Of a DNA stretch of 64,000 bases, positions 8,805 through 18,741 are shown in pieces. Position 1 is the stretch's first letter. The number at the start of each line of letters is the position of its first letter. The notes below the pieces were generated by a model, which was not told the origin of the DNA, ran no database searches, and saw nothing but the letters and a program-made list of their open reading frames with translations. The position numbers and the translations under genes are program-made. The DNA comes from Terriglobia bacterium (GTDB taxonomy: Bacteria > Acidobacteriota > Terriglobia > Terriglobales > Acidobacteriaceae), in NCBI GenBank assembly GCA_020072645.1, contig JAIQGK010000009.1, forward strand, positions 124,001 through 188,000. Reading direction: 5' to 3'.

Positions 8805-8963
8805 ATGAACGCCCTGCAAGAGCACGTCAGTCCTTACCCTCCGTTTGAATCTGTGCCGATGCCGGCGAATGCAAGGGAAGCCCATTTCATCCTCATCATT
8901 GTGATTGTTACGTGGATGGTGGGATTTACGCTGCTCTTGCGGATGGGCGGGAGAAGCAAGTAA
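8805..8963 (+). CDS. Small single-pass membrane protein
   Basis: 52-residue open frame starting MNALQEHVSPYPPFES. It has one strong transmembrane helix (HFILIIVIVTWMVGFTLLL, about residues 27-45) and a short basic tail MGGRSK. An extended -10-like element lies just upstream, but there is no clear ribosome-binding site. An in-frame ATG at 8730 would give 77 residues by extending over the divergent regulator. The sharply bounded helix with a positive-inside tail favours a real gene. Function unknown. Confidence 0.4.
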   Translation: MNALQEHVSPYPPFESVPMPANAREAHFILIIVIVTWMVGFTLLLRMGGRSK

Positions 8964-9033
8964 GCAGACGCCTGGCTGCGCCTGTTCTGAGTCGGCGCCA
9001 CAAAGCCAAAAGCTAAGAGCCAAGAGCCGCTTT

Positions 9034-10023
9034 TTATCTATCCAATGCTGCCATCGCTCGCTCCGCATAGCGCATGCCCGCGGCAACGCCCTTGGGGGCA
9101 ACTTTATCGATGCGTGCCAGATCGTCCGGCGTTAGCTTGATGCTGATGGCCTCCAGGTTCTCTTCCAGATATTTGCGGCGCTTGGTTCCGGGAATGGGCA
9201 CGATGTCGTCTCTCTGCGCCAGTACCCACGCGAGGGCAAGCTGAGCGGCAGTGCACTTTTTCTCGCGCGCAATCTCTTCTATCTTCGCCACCAGGTCAAG
9301 GTTCTTCTGGAAGTTTTCGCCTTGAAAGCGCGGAGACATGCGGCGGAAGTCGTCTGCAGCCAGGTCTTCAAAGCGCTTGAATTGCCCGGTAAGAAAGCCG
9401 CGACCGAGCGGACTGTAAGACACAAAGCCGATGCCGAGTTCGCGCACGGTGGCCAGGATTTCATCTTCGGGATCACGCTCCCACAGTGAGTACTCGGTCT
9501 GCAGCGCGGAAATGGGATGGATCTTGTGCGCGCGGCGAATCGTTTTGGGCGACGCCTCGGACAATCCCAGATAACGCACCTTACCGGCCTTGACTAGTTC
9601 GGCCATGGCGCCCACGGTGTCTTCAATAGGCACGGTTTTATCGACGCGATGCTGATAGTAAAGATCGATCACGTCAATGCCCAGGCGCTTCAGGCTGGCA
9701 TCGCAGGCCTGCTTCACGTATTCCGGCGTGCCTTTTACGCCCAGGAATTCGCCATTCGGTCCGCGCACGTTGCCGAACTTGGTGGCCAGCACGACTTTCT
9801 GCCGACGGTCTTTGATGGCGCGCCCCACCAGCTCTTCATTTTTGCCGGAGCCGTACATGTCGGCCGTATCAAGAAACGTGCAGCCCAGTTCGATGGAACG
9901 ATGGATGGTTGCGATGGATTCCTGCTCGTCGCCCGCGCCATAAAACTCTGACATGCCCATGCAGCCGAGACCAAGCGCCGAAACCTTTAAGCCTTGTTTG
10001 CCAAGTTTTCTTTGAGGAAGCAT
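9034..10023 (-). CDS. Aldo/keto reductase
   Basis: NADPH-dependent cytosolic oxidoreductase of 329 residues, with a full-length TIM barrel. The catalytic tetrad is visible: D52 and Y57 (FLDTADMYG), K82 (ATKFG) and H125 (YYQHRVD). The C-terminal cofactor region contains [15 protein letters not shown]. Overall it resembles the AKR11/AKR13 group (YajO-like, plant perakine-reductase-like), which acts on broad carbonyl substrates. It is a single gene with no obvious operon partner, so the physiological substrate is unknown. Confidence 0.92.
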   Translation of the reverse strand: MLPQRKLGKQGLKVSALGLGCMGMSEFYGAGDEQESIATIHRSIELGCTFLDTADMYGSGKNEELVGRAIKDRRQKVVLATKFGNVRGPNGEFLGVKGTPEYVKQACDASLKRLGIDVIDLYYQHRVDKTVPIEDTVGAMAELVKAGKVRYLGLSEASPKTIRRAHKIHPISALQTEYSLWERDPEDEILATVRELGIGFVSYSPLGRGFLTGQFKRFEDLAADDFRRMSPRFQGENFQKNLDLVAKIEEIAREKKCTAAQLALAWVLAQRDDIVPIPGTKRRKYLEENLEAISIKLTPDDLARIDKVAPKGVAAGMRYAERAMAALDR

Positions 10024-10329
10024 GAATACTGTGATGTCCTTTCAAGCAGTGAAGACACACAAAAGGATAAAAACTTACACGGATCTGAAAAAAGCAAATG
10101 CATGCCACCGATCAACATGGATTGTAGCGGATCAAGATAAAGAGGATGTGGGATTCAGCTATGACGCATCGATCAGTGTCAGCGCCATGAAACTGAACAA
10201 AATCAATTTACTTTTATCCGTGCAGATCAGTTTCATCCGCGTTTATCAGCGGTAAGCTTTTGGGTTTTGCTGGAGATCAGTGTTATCAGCGGTAAGATTT
10301 TCGGCTTTTTCAAATCAGTGGTGAGGTTA
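10024..10329. other. Intergenic region with dispersed repeat copies
   Basis: About 300 bases without a convincing gene. The right half carries degenerate direct copies of the repeat also seen at 998-1106 and 44929-44960: 10223-10256, 10274-10296 and a partial copy at 10312-10333. The common core is gatcagt followed by ttatcagcggtaag. The left half is A-rich and holds nothing I recognise. Confidence 0.5.
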
Positions 10330-10536
10330 TCAGCAGCCGCCGGCCGGGCAAGGATGTACGCTCCGTCCAAGGCTTGCCGCAGCAGGCACCAGCTTGCGGG
10401 AGTCATTGCATGCCAGCTTTTTCACCGTCGCGCGGCCGTGCACAAACTCCGCCCACTTGAGGTCGTGTTTGACGAAGTCATCAAAAGCTGTTGCTGCAAT
10501 TTCAATGTGTGTGCCGTCTGCGAACTTGATCGTCAT
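10330..10536 (-). CDS. Small hypothetical protein
   Basis: 68-residue frame. The start at ATG 10536 is preferred over the ATG at 10569 because GGGAGG sits five bases upstream of it. The N-terminal half looks folded (MTIKFADGTHIEIAATAFDDF, WAEFVHGRATVKKLA). The C-terminal end is cysteine-containing (HPCPAGGC) and runs into the dispersed repeat, which supplies the stop codon, so the original C-terminus may have been altered. No family recognised. Confidence 0.5.
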   Translation of the reverse strand: MTIKFADGTHIEIAATAFDDFVKHDLKWAEFVHGRATVKKLACNDSRKLVPAAASLGRSVHPCPAGGC

Positions 10537-10646
10537 TCCCGCCTCCCGAGGGTTGTAAATTTTTTGCATCTGTTGAATAGATGATCGGGGGTTAAGGTAA
10601 GGTGCAGAAATTCGCGCAGATTGTTGAAAAAGTTTTCTGTTCGCGC

Positions 10647-10680
10647 AAAAAAATTAATTTAGCGCCACAAAATTAATTTT
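10647..10680 (-). terminator. Possible A/T-rich terminator after accC
   Basis: Inverted repeat AAAATTAATTT (10650-10660) and AAAATTAATTTT (10669-10680) around an 8-base loop. On the minus strand it is followed by a run of seven T. It lies 22 bases after the accC stop. The stem is all A/T, so it is weak. Confidence 0.35.
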
Positions 10681-10702
10681 GCCCGGGAAACTTGATCGCT
10701 GC

Positions 10703-12088
10703 TTAGGTGAGCGCGACCACTTCAGCGCGCTCTTCCTGCATGCGCGCCAGCAGCCGCTCAACGTATTTGGTATCAATGTTGCCGGCACGGAATTCGGCAT
10801 CCGCCAGAATACGGCGGTGTAGAGGGATCGTGGTATGAATGCCTTCCACGATAAACATTTCCAGCGCGCGCTGCATGCGCATAATAGCCTCGGGACGGTC
10901 CTTGCCAAAGGTAATCAGCTTGGCAATGAGCGAATCGTAATAAGGCGGGATCACACCCTCGGCATAAGCGGCGGTGTCCACGCGCACGCCCAGCCCGCCG
11001 GGAATGTGGAACGTCTTGATCTTGCCCGCGGAGGGCGTGAATTTTTCCGGATGTTCGGCGTTGATGCGGCACTCAATGGCGTGTCCGCGCTGGCCTTTGC
11101 GGTCAATCTTGGGAATGATGTCAGTAATTTTGGCGCCCGTGGCCAGCAGGATCTGCGATTTCACCAGATCGAGGCTCGTCACCATCTCCGTGACCGGATG
11201 CTCCACCTGGATGCGTGTGTTCATCTCAATAAAGTGGAGACTGCCGTCTTCGTCCATCAGAAATTCGACCGTGCCGGCATTGACGTAACCGATTTCAGAC
11301 AGAGACTTTTCCAATCCCTTGCCGATTTCGCTGCGCATCTCTTCTGTTACGCGCGTGGAAGGTGATTCTTCCAGCAGCTTCTGGTGTCTGCGCTGGATGC
11401 TGCATTCGCGCTCACCCAGGCTGATCACGCGTCCATGTGAGTCGCCCAGCACCTGGAATTCAATATGGCGCGGCTGCTCGATAAATTTTTCCATGTAGAG
11501 ATTGCCGTTGCCAAAAGCCGCTGCGGCCTCGGATTGCGCAGAGTTAAACGAGCCCTCAAGCTCGGATTCATTGCGGATGACGCGCATACCGCGCCCGCCA
11601 CCCCCGGCAGACGCCTTCACAATCACTGGATAGCCGATTTGCGTGGCCCACTCCCGCGCTTCTTCTGCCGTGGCAATCACGCCGTCCGATCCCGGCAGGA
11701 TCGGGACCTTGGCTTTCTTCATCGCCTGGCGCGCTTTTTCTTTTTCGCCCATCAGTCGGATGACTTCCGGCGGCGGCCCAATAAATTTGATATGCGAACT
11801 CTCGCAGACTTCCGCGAAATTTGCATTTTCGCTCAGCAGTCCATAGCCCGGATGAATGGCGTCAACGTTGGTGATTTCAGCCGCGCTGATCACGGCAGGA
11901 ATATTGAGATAGCTTTCAGAAGAGCGCGGCGGCCCAATGCAAATGGCTTCATCGGCAAAGCGTACGTGGAGCGAGTTTCGGTCAGCGTCACTGTAAACGG
12001 CAACGGTCTTCACGCCCAGCTCTTTGCAGGCGCAGATCACGCGCAGGGCAATTTCACCACGGTTCGCTATCAAAATCTTCTTGAACAT
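10703..12088 (-). CDS. accC: Acetyl-CoA carboxylase, biotin carboxylase subunit
   Basis: ATP-dependent carboxylation of biotin on AccB, the first step of malonyl-CoA formation. The 461-residue protein has the ATP-grasp order expected: [16 protein letters not shown] at the N-terminus, the glycine-rich loop [12 protein letters not shown], the catalytic segment [28 protein letters not shown], and the biotin carboxylase C-terminal domain. ATG 12088 is chosen because the family begins MFKK; the upstream 14 codons are unlikely to be translated. It follows accB by 117 bases on the same strand. The carboxyltransferase genes accA and accD are not in the window. Confidence 0.95.
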   Translation of the reverse strand: MFKKILIANRGEIALRVICACKELGVKTVAVYSDADRNSLHVRFADEAICIGPPRSSESYLNIPAVISAAEITNVDAIHPGYGLLSENANFAEVCESSHIKFIGPPPEVIRLMGEKEKARQAMKKAKVPILPGSDGVIATAEEAREWATQIGYPVIVKASAGGGGRGMRVIRNESELEGSFNSAQSEAAAAFGNGNLYMEKFIEQPRHIEFQVLGDSHGRVISLGERECSIQRRHQKLLEESPSTRVTEEMRSEIGKGLEKSLSEIGYVNAGTVEFLMDEDGSLHFIEMNTRIQVEHPVTEMVTSLDLVKSQILLATGAKITDIIPKIDRKGQRGHAIECRINAEHPEKFTPSAGKIKTFHIPGGLGVRVDTAAYAEGVIPPYYDSLIAKLITFGKDRPEAIMRMQRALEMFIVEGIHTTIPLHRRILADAEFRAGNIDTKYVERLLARMQEERAEVVALT

Positions 12089-12205
12089 TGATTTCTGTCG
12101 CTTCGCTCCACACCGCTTCAGGGCTCGCAATAGCCGGGAATTCGTCTTGCACCTGATACTTGCGGCTCAGCGCTCCATCCGGCTTCGCCGCCCAAATGTC
12201 GCTTA

Positions 12206-12703
12206 TTACTTTCTTGGCCGTATCGCAAAGAGCGGTTGTCCGTATTCAACCGGCTGTCCATTGTTGACCAGCACCTTCACCACTTCGCCGGAGGCGTCAG
12301 CTTCAATTTCATTCATGAGCTTCATGGCCTCGATGATGCAAAGCACCTGGCCTGCGGCCACCTGATCACCGGGTTTCACAAAGGGCAAAGCGCCCGGACC
12401 GGGGGCTTCATAGAATGTTCCGACTATCGGAGATTTCACCGTATGCAGCTCTTCTTCCGCGGCTGCCTTGGGGGGCGGTGGAGCGCTTGCAGGCGGAGCT
12501 GCCGAGGCAGGCGCATGGCTGGCTTGGGCTGGAGAAGCCGTCATCGGCATGGCCGCCATCGGCACGGCATGTGTTATCACCGGGGCCGCCATCTCGCCGC
12601 CTCGCTTAATGCGGACCTTTACGTCCCCGCGCTCAAGCTCAAACTCCGAAATATCTTTTTCTATCAGGAAATCGATAAGCTCTTTCAGCTCTTTCTGATT
12701 CAT
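12206..12703 (-). CDS. accB: Acetyl-CoA carboxylase, biotin carboxyl carrier protein
   Basis: Carries biotin between AccC and the carboxyltransferase. The 165 residues are arranged as an N-terminal helical region (1-35), an alanine/proline-rich linker (about 40-85) and a biotinyl domain (about 88-165). The biotin-accepting K128 lies in CIIEAMKLMNEI. It precedes accC and follows a Xaa-Pro peptidase gene by 68 bases, an arrangement seen in many bacteria where a pepP-type gene and the accBC pair are cotranscribed. Confidence 0.95.
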   Translation of the reverse strand: MNQKELKELIDFLIEKDISEFELERGDVKVRIKRGGEMAAPVITHAVPMAAMPMTASPAQASHAPASAAPPASAPPPPKAAAEEELHTVKSPIVGTFYEAPGPGALPFVKPGDQVAAGQVLCIIEAMKLMNEIEADASGEVVKVLVNNGQPVEYGQPLFAIRPRK

Positions 12704-12771
12704 GAATGTATTTGGCTCTTCTCTGCCCTCATCGCTCGCAACTGCGGCGAAAGCGGCTCCCCCTTATGAAG

Positions 12772-13860
12772 TTAAAGCGTGATCAGGTCCTTTGCGGTAG
12801 GCGTCAGGACTTCGTGTCCGGTTTCAGTGACAAGAACCATATCTTCGATGCGGACTCCACCCTCTTCAGGAATGTAGATGCCCGGCTCAATCGTTACGAC
12901 CATCCCCGGCGCAAGTTTTTGGGTTTGGCCCTTGGCCAGCCTAGGCTGCTCATGGACCTCAATTCCCACTCCGTGCCCCGTGGAATGGGTAAAGTAAGCG
13001 TCAAAGCCCGCTTTCTTGAGTACCTCACGCCCGGCACGGTCCACTTCACCGGTTTCTACCCCAGGCCTGACGGCGGCAATCGAAGCAAGTTGGGCTTCCC
13101 TCACGGCCTCATACATGCGCCTGTGCGACCGGGAAACCGGTCCGGCATGCACAGTACGAGTCATGTCGGAACAGTAACTTGCGAGTATAACACCGTAATC
13201 CAGGATAATAAATCCTTGCGGGGGAATGGGTTGCGCCGATGCGCGCCCATGCGGCAGGGCTGAGCGCGATCCCGCAGCCACAATCGTGTCAAACGACATT
13301 TTCTCCGCCCCGGCGCGTCGTGCCTGCAATTCCAGTTCGCCGGCAACCTGCGTTTCCGCCACTCCAGGCTTGATCACCGACAGCGCCGTCTGGAACAAGC
13401 TGGCTGCCAGCAGCACGGATGCGCGAATCTGGCCAATTTCGTCCGCATCTTTAATCAGCCGCAACTGCTCCACCAGTCCAGCCGCCGGCTTGAGTCTGGT
13501 CTTGCCGCGCACTGTCATTCCCATTTGCTTGTATGCGCTGTAGCTAAGGTGGTCTGCTTCAAAGCCCAGCGTGCGAACTTTGGCTTTCTGCGCGCCTTCG
13601 CAGCCCTCAGTAAACGCCGCCTTCTTGCCCACTACCACCTTGGCGCTTTGTACCTCGTCATGGGCCTGCTGATCGTAGCGGCCATCGGTATAGAAAGTGG
13701 CTTTGTGCGCGCGATCGGTCACCTGAAAAAGCAGGACTCCCGCCGTCCCGGTGAACCCGCAAAGATAAAGAACATTTGGCAGATGAGTGATCAGCAGTGC
13801 GTCAAATCCGCCTCTGCGCAGCAACGTTGCAAGTTGTTTCTGCCGGGAAATGTAGTTCAT
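12772..13860 (-). CDS. M24-family Xaa-Pro aminopeptidase/dipeptidase
   Basis: Cytosolic metallopeptidase that cleaves peptides with proline in the second position. It has 362 residues: a creatinase-type N-terminal domain (1-125) and a pita-bread catalytic domain. The five metal ligands are all present: D221 (ILDYG), D232 (CSDMTR), H296 (GHGVGIEVHE), E325 (TIEPGIY) and E339 (RIEDM). Its short length places it with PepP/PepQ-like enzymes of the YpdF/YqhT type rather than E. coli PepP. It heads the accB-accC gene string. Confidence 0.9.
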   Translation of the reverse strand: MNYISRQKQLATLLRRGGFDALLITHLPNVLYLCGFTGTAGVLLFQVTDRAHKATFYTDGRYDQQAHDEVQSAKVVVGKKAAFTEGCEGAQKAKVRTLGFEADHLSYSAYKQMGMTVRGKTRLKPAAGLVEQLRLIKDADEIGQIRASVLLAASLFQTALSVIKPGVAETQVAGELELQARRAGAEKMSFDTIVAAGSRSALPHGRASAQPIPPQGFIILDYGVILASYCSDMTRTVHAGPVSRSHRRMYEAVREAQLASIAAVRPGVETGEVDRAGREVLKKAGFDAYFTHSTGHGVGIEVHEQPRLAKGQTQKLAPGMVVTIEPGIYIPEEGGVRIEDMVLVTETGHEVLTPTAKDLITL

Positions 13861-14301
13861 CAGGCTTTCTTTAGCATCGGTGAATTCTTCAGTCCAATAC
13901 TAAACTAAGGCAGGCTGGGCATCCATCTGATGTCTTCTGTAGAAAAGCTGTGGGCCGGATACAAACATCCAGCCCACTCTAAGAGTCGAATTTCGCCACA
14001 AACTTCGGACAATATCCGAAATGGGTGGCCTTTTAGGGCGCGAAATATCCAAAGATATCCAACAACAGATCTGTTGAACTCGACGAGAATACATTGATCG
14101 AGCCGTTCGTTGTTGGCACGATGGCCAAGTTTGAAGCGACCGCGCATCGGGTGAAACGTTATGGGCAGATCTGGTCGGAGATTTTCCAAGAGGACCCCAT
14201 ATATATTTGTTTTCTCCTGTAACTATTCGGCACATCCGAAACAGGTTGGCAACCACGTATTAATGAACTATCGTGAGTAGCACGATACACTTTTTATTTA
14301 A
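13861..14301. other. Intergenic region without a supported gene
   Basis: Two overlapping minus-strand frames of 94 and 118 codons are open here, but neither has a ribosome-binding site, a recognisable domain or plausible composition. This may be a decayed gene. The left end would hold the promoter of the peptidase-accBC operon. Confidence 0.4.
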
Positions 14302-14342
14302 TTAGTAATAAAAAATCGCACCGGCTAAAACCGGTGCGATTT
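14302..14342 (-). terminator. Rho-independent terminator of the first TonB-dependent receptor
   Basis: Twelve-base perfect stem, AAATCGCACCGG (14313-14324) and CCGGTGCGATTT (14331-14342), with loop CTAAAA. On the minus strand the stem runs into TTTTTT. It lies 28 bases past the receptor stop codon. Confidence 0.9.
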
Positions 14343-14370
14343 CAATTTGGAACTATTAAAGAACTACAAT

Positions 14371-17300
14371 CTAGAAGATCAGCTTCATCGCGAACTGCAA
14401 CTGCCGTGAAGACCCAGAATCGCCGGTTGGGAAGCGGGTACTGCTAATTACTCCAAACGTCGAAACGGGAATCAACGGATTTGTTGCGCTTACTGGCAGT
14501 GCCGGGTTTGTGGCTACGAGTTGTGCTCCGCGACCGGGCTGACCAAAGTTTGGATGATTGAGAAGGTCAAAAGCCTCGAAACGCATTTCGTGTGAAAACC
14601 GTTCGTTGATCTTGGTCTTCTTAATCAACGAAAAGTCCACGTTGTTGAAGCCCGGTCCAATGATCGAGTTACGGCCTTGGTTGCCAAAGTGCAAAGTACC
14701 GGACGTGGTTGAAATTGAGAACGTGGCTCCCGAGCAACTCGGTGAAAACGCCCGGGTTGGATCGCAGAGCGACGGCGCAAAGTATTGAATGTTGCCATTT
14801 GAGGTTGGCTGATTCACAATCTGAACCGCACCAATCTGGTCGGGGCGCAAGGTTGCTAAGCCGGTGAGCCCGGAAATGCCGGTAACCACCAGATCGACCG
14901 GGTTGCCGCTCTGGTCGGAAATAATGCTTCCCAATTGCCAACCTTCAAATAGACGATTGTGCCGGAAGGCCGGCAAATCATAGATGAAGTTCACGACAAA
15001 GCGATTGCGCGCGTCGAAGTCAGAAAGCCCTCTGTCTCCAGCGGGGTTGGAGCTGTCCTGGACCACAACACCTTGCCCGTTTTGTGAGGTGAAATCGATT
15101 GACTTGGAATAGGTATAGGAAGCATTGAACTGCAACCCGTGCCATGGACGCATGTTTGAGCTGATCCATAACGCGTTATAAGACGAATTGCCATTGCTGA
15201 CGTTGTCCGAGATGTTGCCGACGTTTGCTCCAGGCAGAATTGGGCTGGTGGCAGATAGAGTCGGAAACGGCCGAATTCCTGTGAATGTTGGTCCAGGACC
15301 AAAGGCCACAAATTGGTTCAGGTTCACTCTGGTGCGAAGGTCGTGCCCTTCCGACCCAAAGTAACCCACCATCATGCTCCAGCTCTTATTGATTTGTTGC
15401 TGGATGTTCAAGTTATAGGATTCAACATATGAATTGTTGAAATTAGGATCAACAACCGTTGGCGCCAAGCCGCCGGCCTTCGCATCCACCAAGAGCGTGT
15501 TATACGTTGTGCGGCTTAATGGGTTCGAAGCGACACCATTAAATGCCTGGGGGTTCCCAAACGGCGGATTTCCCGTCAAACCTGTCACGAGATTGGTAAT
15601 GGGCTGATCGGTCAGAATCGCATAGCCAGAACGCACGATTGTCTTGCCAGATCCGAATACGTCAAACGCGAACCCCAGACGAGGCTGGAAGTTCATATTG
15701 TTCTGTTTGTATGGTGAGCTGACTTGAACAAGGTTGGCTTGCCCACCGCTAACAATCAGGTTTGAGAATCGATCCAGAGCTTCCGTAGGCGTCTGGTTCC
15801 AGTCATAGCGCAGCCCGAGTTCCAGGGTCAACCGTTGAAAAACCTTCCAGCTGTCCTGGGCAAAGAACCCCAATTCGCCAGTAGCGATGCGGCTTGGCAG
15901 GTTTCCGGCCGATAGCGTAAAGCTCAAAGCGCGACCGGCGGCAAAATCAGTGATGCTGTTAAACGCCAATGTGCCCGGGTCACCGTTGAAGTTATTGTTG
16001 TAGAAGCGGCGGAACTCTCCGCCAAACTTGAAGGAGTGGCGCCCTTTGATGTAGCTCAGCGTATCAGCAACCACTGCGGTTGTATCACCACGCCCCTGGG
16101 GGAAACCAGTAGGTCCGCCCAGATTAACACCAGTCCCTCCGATGGTGATTTGCGGCAACCCAGCATTGAAATTAAGTCCGTCCTGAATACCAAAAGCTAC
16201 GGGGTTCGTCGTGTCATTGGGCGAAAACGTGATGTGTATGCGGTTGAAACCCAGGCGGGCTTCATTCACCATGCTGGAAGACAGCGTCTGATCCAGGCCG
16301 AGGGTAGCAATCTGCCGCTTCGACTCACGCGTATCGCCGAAATTTGGTATGGTGTTGCCCTGCAACGTGGGCTCCTGGCGCAGGTCATGTTGCGCGGCAT
16401 AGTAGCCGTGCAGTCTCAGGTTGCTGGTGAAGTTGTGGCTGATGTCTGCGGTTCCCTGATCGATATCAACTGGGGCGGTAGCGGAGCCCAGGAATTTCGT
16501 ACCGGTAGGATCATTAGCAGTCGGGATCAAACCGAGAATTGCCTGGCTGGTGGCATTCCCACCCGCCGTAACCGTGGCGCGTTGTGTCGCCGACAAAACG
16601 TTGGTGCTCAGCGTCAGTCCCTGGCGCTGGCGAAGTCCTTCATAGCTCAGGAAAAAGAAAGTCTTGTTTTGTTTAATCGGTCCGCCAAACGCAGCGCCAA
16701 ACTGGTTGCGCTTAAAGGGCGACATGGCAGTTCCAACTGGATTAAAGAAATTTCTGGCATCCAGAGCGTTGTTGCGGATGAATTCAAAGACCTCGCCATG
16801 GTAATCATTAGATCCAGAGCGCGTCGCGATGTTTACGATTGCGCCGGAGTTGCGGCCATACTCAGCGCTGTAGGTAGAGTTATCCACCTTGAATTCGGAA
16901 ACCGTGTTGATCGAAGGCTGAAACGTAATCTGGTTCTGCACCATGTCATTCAGGTTGATGCCATTTACCATGAAGTTAACGGTGTCTTCGCGATTGCCTG
17001 CCGTGTTGAAGGCAAATGATCCCTGGCCGCGAAGAGGAGCGGTGAGAAAGCCGTTCTGCGGCGGAGTGACTGAACCGGGAATCAGCAGACCCAAGTCTAC
17101 AAAATGACGCCCATTCAATGGGATCTCCTGCACCGTCCGCTGGTTAATGGTTTGTCCGACTGTAATCGTCGTCGATTCGATTATCGGTGCGGTTGCTTCA
17201 ACTGTGACAACTTCTGAGGTGCTCGCCACCTTCAAACCAAAGTTCTGGACAGAGTTCTGGCTGACCTGAAGCACCAGATTTTTAGCCACTTGTGTCTCAA

Positions 17301-17562
17301 AGCCTGTCTGCTCTACTTGAACGGTGTAGTTTCCTGGCGGCAGAGCAGGAACTTCATAGGATCCAGAGGAATTGGTCTGCGTGGTGCGCTCAATTCCCAG
17401 AGCTGTGTTCTTCACCGTCACCTTGGCGCCAACTACCGCGGCGCCGCTTTGATCTGATACCGTTCCTTGGATACTGGCTGTCGTTTGGGAAAATGCGGTC
17501 GCTGCAAACACCAGAACAAGCAGCGACAGCATTAACGGGGAAAAGGCTACCTTCTTTAACAT
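14371..17562 (-). CDS. Oar-like TonB-dependent receptor with carboxypeptidase-regulatory domain
   Basis: Outer-membrane transporter of 1,063 residues. The signal peptide (1-25, ending ATAFSQ) is followed by a CarboxypepD_reg domain (about 28-110, SIQGTVSDQSGAAVVGAKV) and a plug domain around 115-245 (RTVQEIPLNGRHFVDLGLL). A very long beta barrel ends in aromatic LIF, the usual assembly signal. ATG 17562 has AGGAGG eight bases upstream. This architecture is strongly expanded in Acidobacteria, where substrates are mostly unknown (plant or microbial polysaccharide fragments and proteins have been proposed). It is a monocistronic unit ended by the terminator at 14302-14342. Confidence 0.93.
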   Translation of the reverse strand: MLKKVAFSPLMLSLLVLVFAATAFSQTTASIQGTVSDQSGAAVVGAKVTVKNTALGIERTTQTNSSGSYEVPALPPGNYTVQVEQTGFETQVAKNLVLQVSQNSVQNFGLKVASTSEVVTVEATAPIIESTTITVGQTINQRTVQEIPLNGRHFVDLGLLIPGSVTPPQNGFLTAPLRGQGSFAFNTAGNREDTVNFMVNGINLNDMVQNQITFQPSINTVSEFKVDNSTYSAEYGRNSGAIVNIATRSGSNDYHGEVFEFIRNNALDARNFFNPVGTAMSPFKRNQFGAAFGGPIKQNKTFFFLSYEGLRQRQGLTLSTNVLSATQRATVTAGGNATSQAILGLIPTANDPTGTKFLGSATAPVDIDQGTADISHNFTSNLRLHGYYAAQHDLRQEPTLQGNTIPNFGDTRESKRQIATLGLDQTLSSSMVNEARLGFNRIHITFSPNDTTNPVAFGIQDGLNFNAGLPQITIGGTGVNLGGPTGFPQGRGDTTAVVADTLSYIKGRHSFKFGGEFRRFYNNNFNGDPGTLAFNSITDFAAGRALSFTLSAGNLPSRIATGELGFFAQDSWKVFQRLTLELGLRYDWNQTPTEALDRFSNLIVSGGQANLVQVSSPYKQNNMNFQPRLGFAFDVFGSGKTIVRSGYAILTDQPITNLVTGLTGNPPFGNPQAFNGVASNPLSRTTYNTLLVDAKAGGLAPTVVDPNFNNSYVESYNLNIQQQINKSWSMMVGYFGSEGHDLRTRVNLNQFVAFGPGPTFTGIRPFPTLSATSPILPGANVGNISDNVSNGNSSYNALWISSNMRPWHGLQFNASYTYSKSIDFTSQNGQGVVVQDSSNPAGDRGLSDFDARNRFVVNFIYDLPAFRHNRLFEGWQLGSIISDQSGNPVDLVVTGISGLTGLATLRPDQIGAVQIVNQPTSNGNIQYFAPSLCDPTRAFSPSCSGATFSISTTSGTLHFGNQGRNSIIGPGFNNVDFSLIKKTKINERFSHEMRFEAFDLLNHPNFGQPGRGAQLVATNPALPVSATNPLIPVSTFGVISSTRFPTGDSGSSRQLQFAMKLIF

Positions 17563-17883
17563 CTCACTTCCCTCCTAAAGGAAACCGAAAGTTTTTCGTG
17601 CGAAATTAAGAAAAATTCGAATAAATGTAAAGCAAAGATGCCGTTTTGCTGAATAGTCGTAAAAATATCCGGCACGCGAAGCTTGGTTTGTTTTGTGCAA
17701 GCAGAGTTCCATTTCCAGTAGAAGATAAGTGATTGATTCAATGGAATCTATGGATTGGATAGGACAGATGCCTTCCAATATCAGTAGAGAGGGAAATAAG
17801 TGGATATTAAAATTGGAAGCGAAGATTTTGATCCACCAAAGCGCGTTAATAACCATTACCGCGCTTTGCGATGATGAGTGCGT
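17563..17883. other. Upstream region of the TonB-dependent receptor
   Basis: About 320 A/T-rich bases between the receptor start and the stop of the next gene. It should hold the receptor promoter, but I could not pick a convincing -35/-10 pair and see no gene. Confidence 0.4.
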
Positions 17884-18693
17884 CTATTTTGGTGCTGGAG
17901 TGCGGGGCATCGCCAGCCGATTATTCGTCACTCGAGGCCTGATTGAGTTCTCCGCCTGGGCCGGACTGGCATTCATAATATCCACCGTAAGCGGACGCTC
18001 AAGCACCATTTCAAGAGCAGTATCCTGATCGATACGCACGTCCTGGCCGCGCGTGAACAGCACCTGTCCCAAACCAACAGCAGCGCCTGCCAGTCCGCCA
18101 ATGCCAGCGCCTTTTCCACCTGAAGCTACAGCTCCAATCACGGCTCCGGTAGCGCCCGTTTTGGCAACGGTGCCTGCATCTTTGCCTTTCTGGCTGTCGG
18201 CCTTTACCGTCCCTTCTTTGTCTGCGACGGTGCTGTTGCGGGAGCCCGGCGCATTTTCCAGCGCTCCAGGCAGGTCGATGGTATAACCGTTCGGGAAAAT
18301 CATTGTTGTGAAGTTGAACAAAATCTCGGCCCGGCCTTTGATCCTTCCCGCCCGCTTGACCTGGGCAATCTTACCTTTCACATACGTTCCTGCGGGGATC
18401 ACGGCTACATTGTTCTGGGTTACGGGAAAGCTGGTCTGGCAATAAACGCCGTCGCCGACCTTGGCCGTCTTGGTGTCAATAGGACTCCTCAGGTGAAGCA
18501 ATACCTGCGTGCCGGCGGGTACGACTATTTGTTGCACGGCCGGATCACTGCTGGTAGCAGTAACAGCGGAATCACTGGTCTGAGAAGACGCGCTCTGGGC
18601 TGAGACATTCTCGGTTGACGCGTTCTGCGATGAAACCGCTTGGGCTGAAACCGCGATTGCCGAAGCCATCAGGAAGAAGATCACGCCACGCAT
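17884..18693 (-). CDS. Secreted protein with TrbI/VirB10-like domain and glycine zipper
   Basis: 269-residue exported protein. It has a signal peptide (1-18), a serine/alanine-rich spacer with repeated SAQSASS-type units (20-50) and a beta-rich domain (about 55-140) resembling the TrbI/VirB10 fold (VPAGTQVLLHLRSPIDTKTAKVGD, AVIPAGTYVKGKI). A glycine-rich segment (about 180-210, GAVASGGKGAGIGGLAGAAVG) could insert in or stack against a membrane. No conjugation genes are nearby, so this is probably an envelope protein and not part of a type IV system. It follows pyrF by 48 bases. Function unknown. Confidence 0.65.
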   Translation of the reverse strand: MRGVIFFLMASAIAVSAQAVSSQNASTENVSAQSASSQTSDSAVTATSSDPAVQQIVVPAGTQVLLHLRSPIDTKTAKVGDGVYCQTSFPVTQNNVAVIPAGTYVKGKIAQVKRAGRIKGRAEILFNFTTMIFPNGYTIDLPGALENAPGSRNSTVADKEGTVKADSQKGKDAGTVAKTGATGAVIGAVASGGKGAGIGGLAGAAVGLGQVLFTRGQDVRIDQDTALEMVLERPLTVDIMNASPAQAENSIRPRVTNNRLAMPRTPAPK

Positions 18694-18741
18694 GTGAGTA
18701 CCTCGCCAGGAAGGTATTGTAGAGCTAAGCCTAGAACGTAG

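Noticed and set aside
13900-14256. Minus-strand frame of 118 codons between pepP and the receptor
   Set aside because: No start signal, domain or plausible composition; treated as non-coding or decayed.
16036-17019. Plus-strand frame of 327 codons
   Set aside because: Antisense to the TonB-dependent receptor and without a recognisable domain.
17884-18693. Type IV secretion VirB10/TrbI component
   Set aside because: Only the fold resembles TrbI; the protein has a cleavable signal peptide and no conjugation genes are near.
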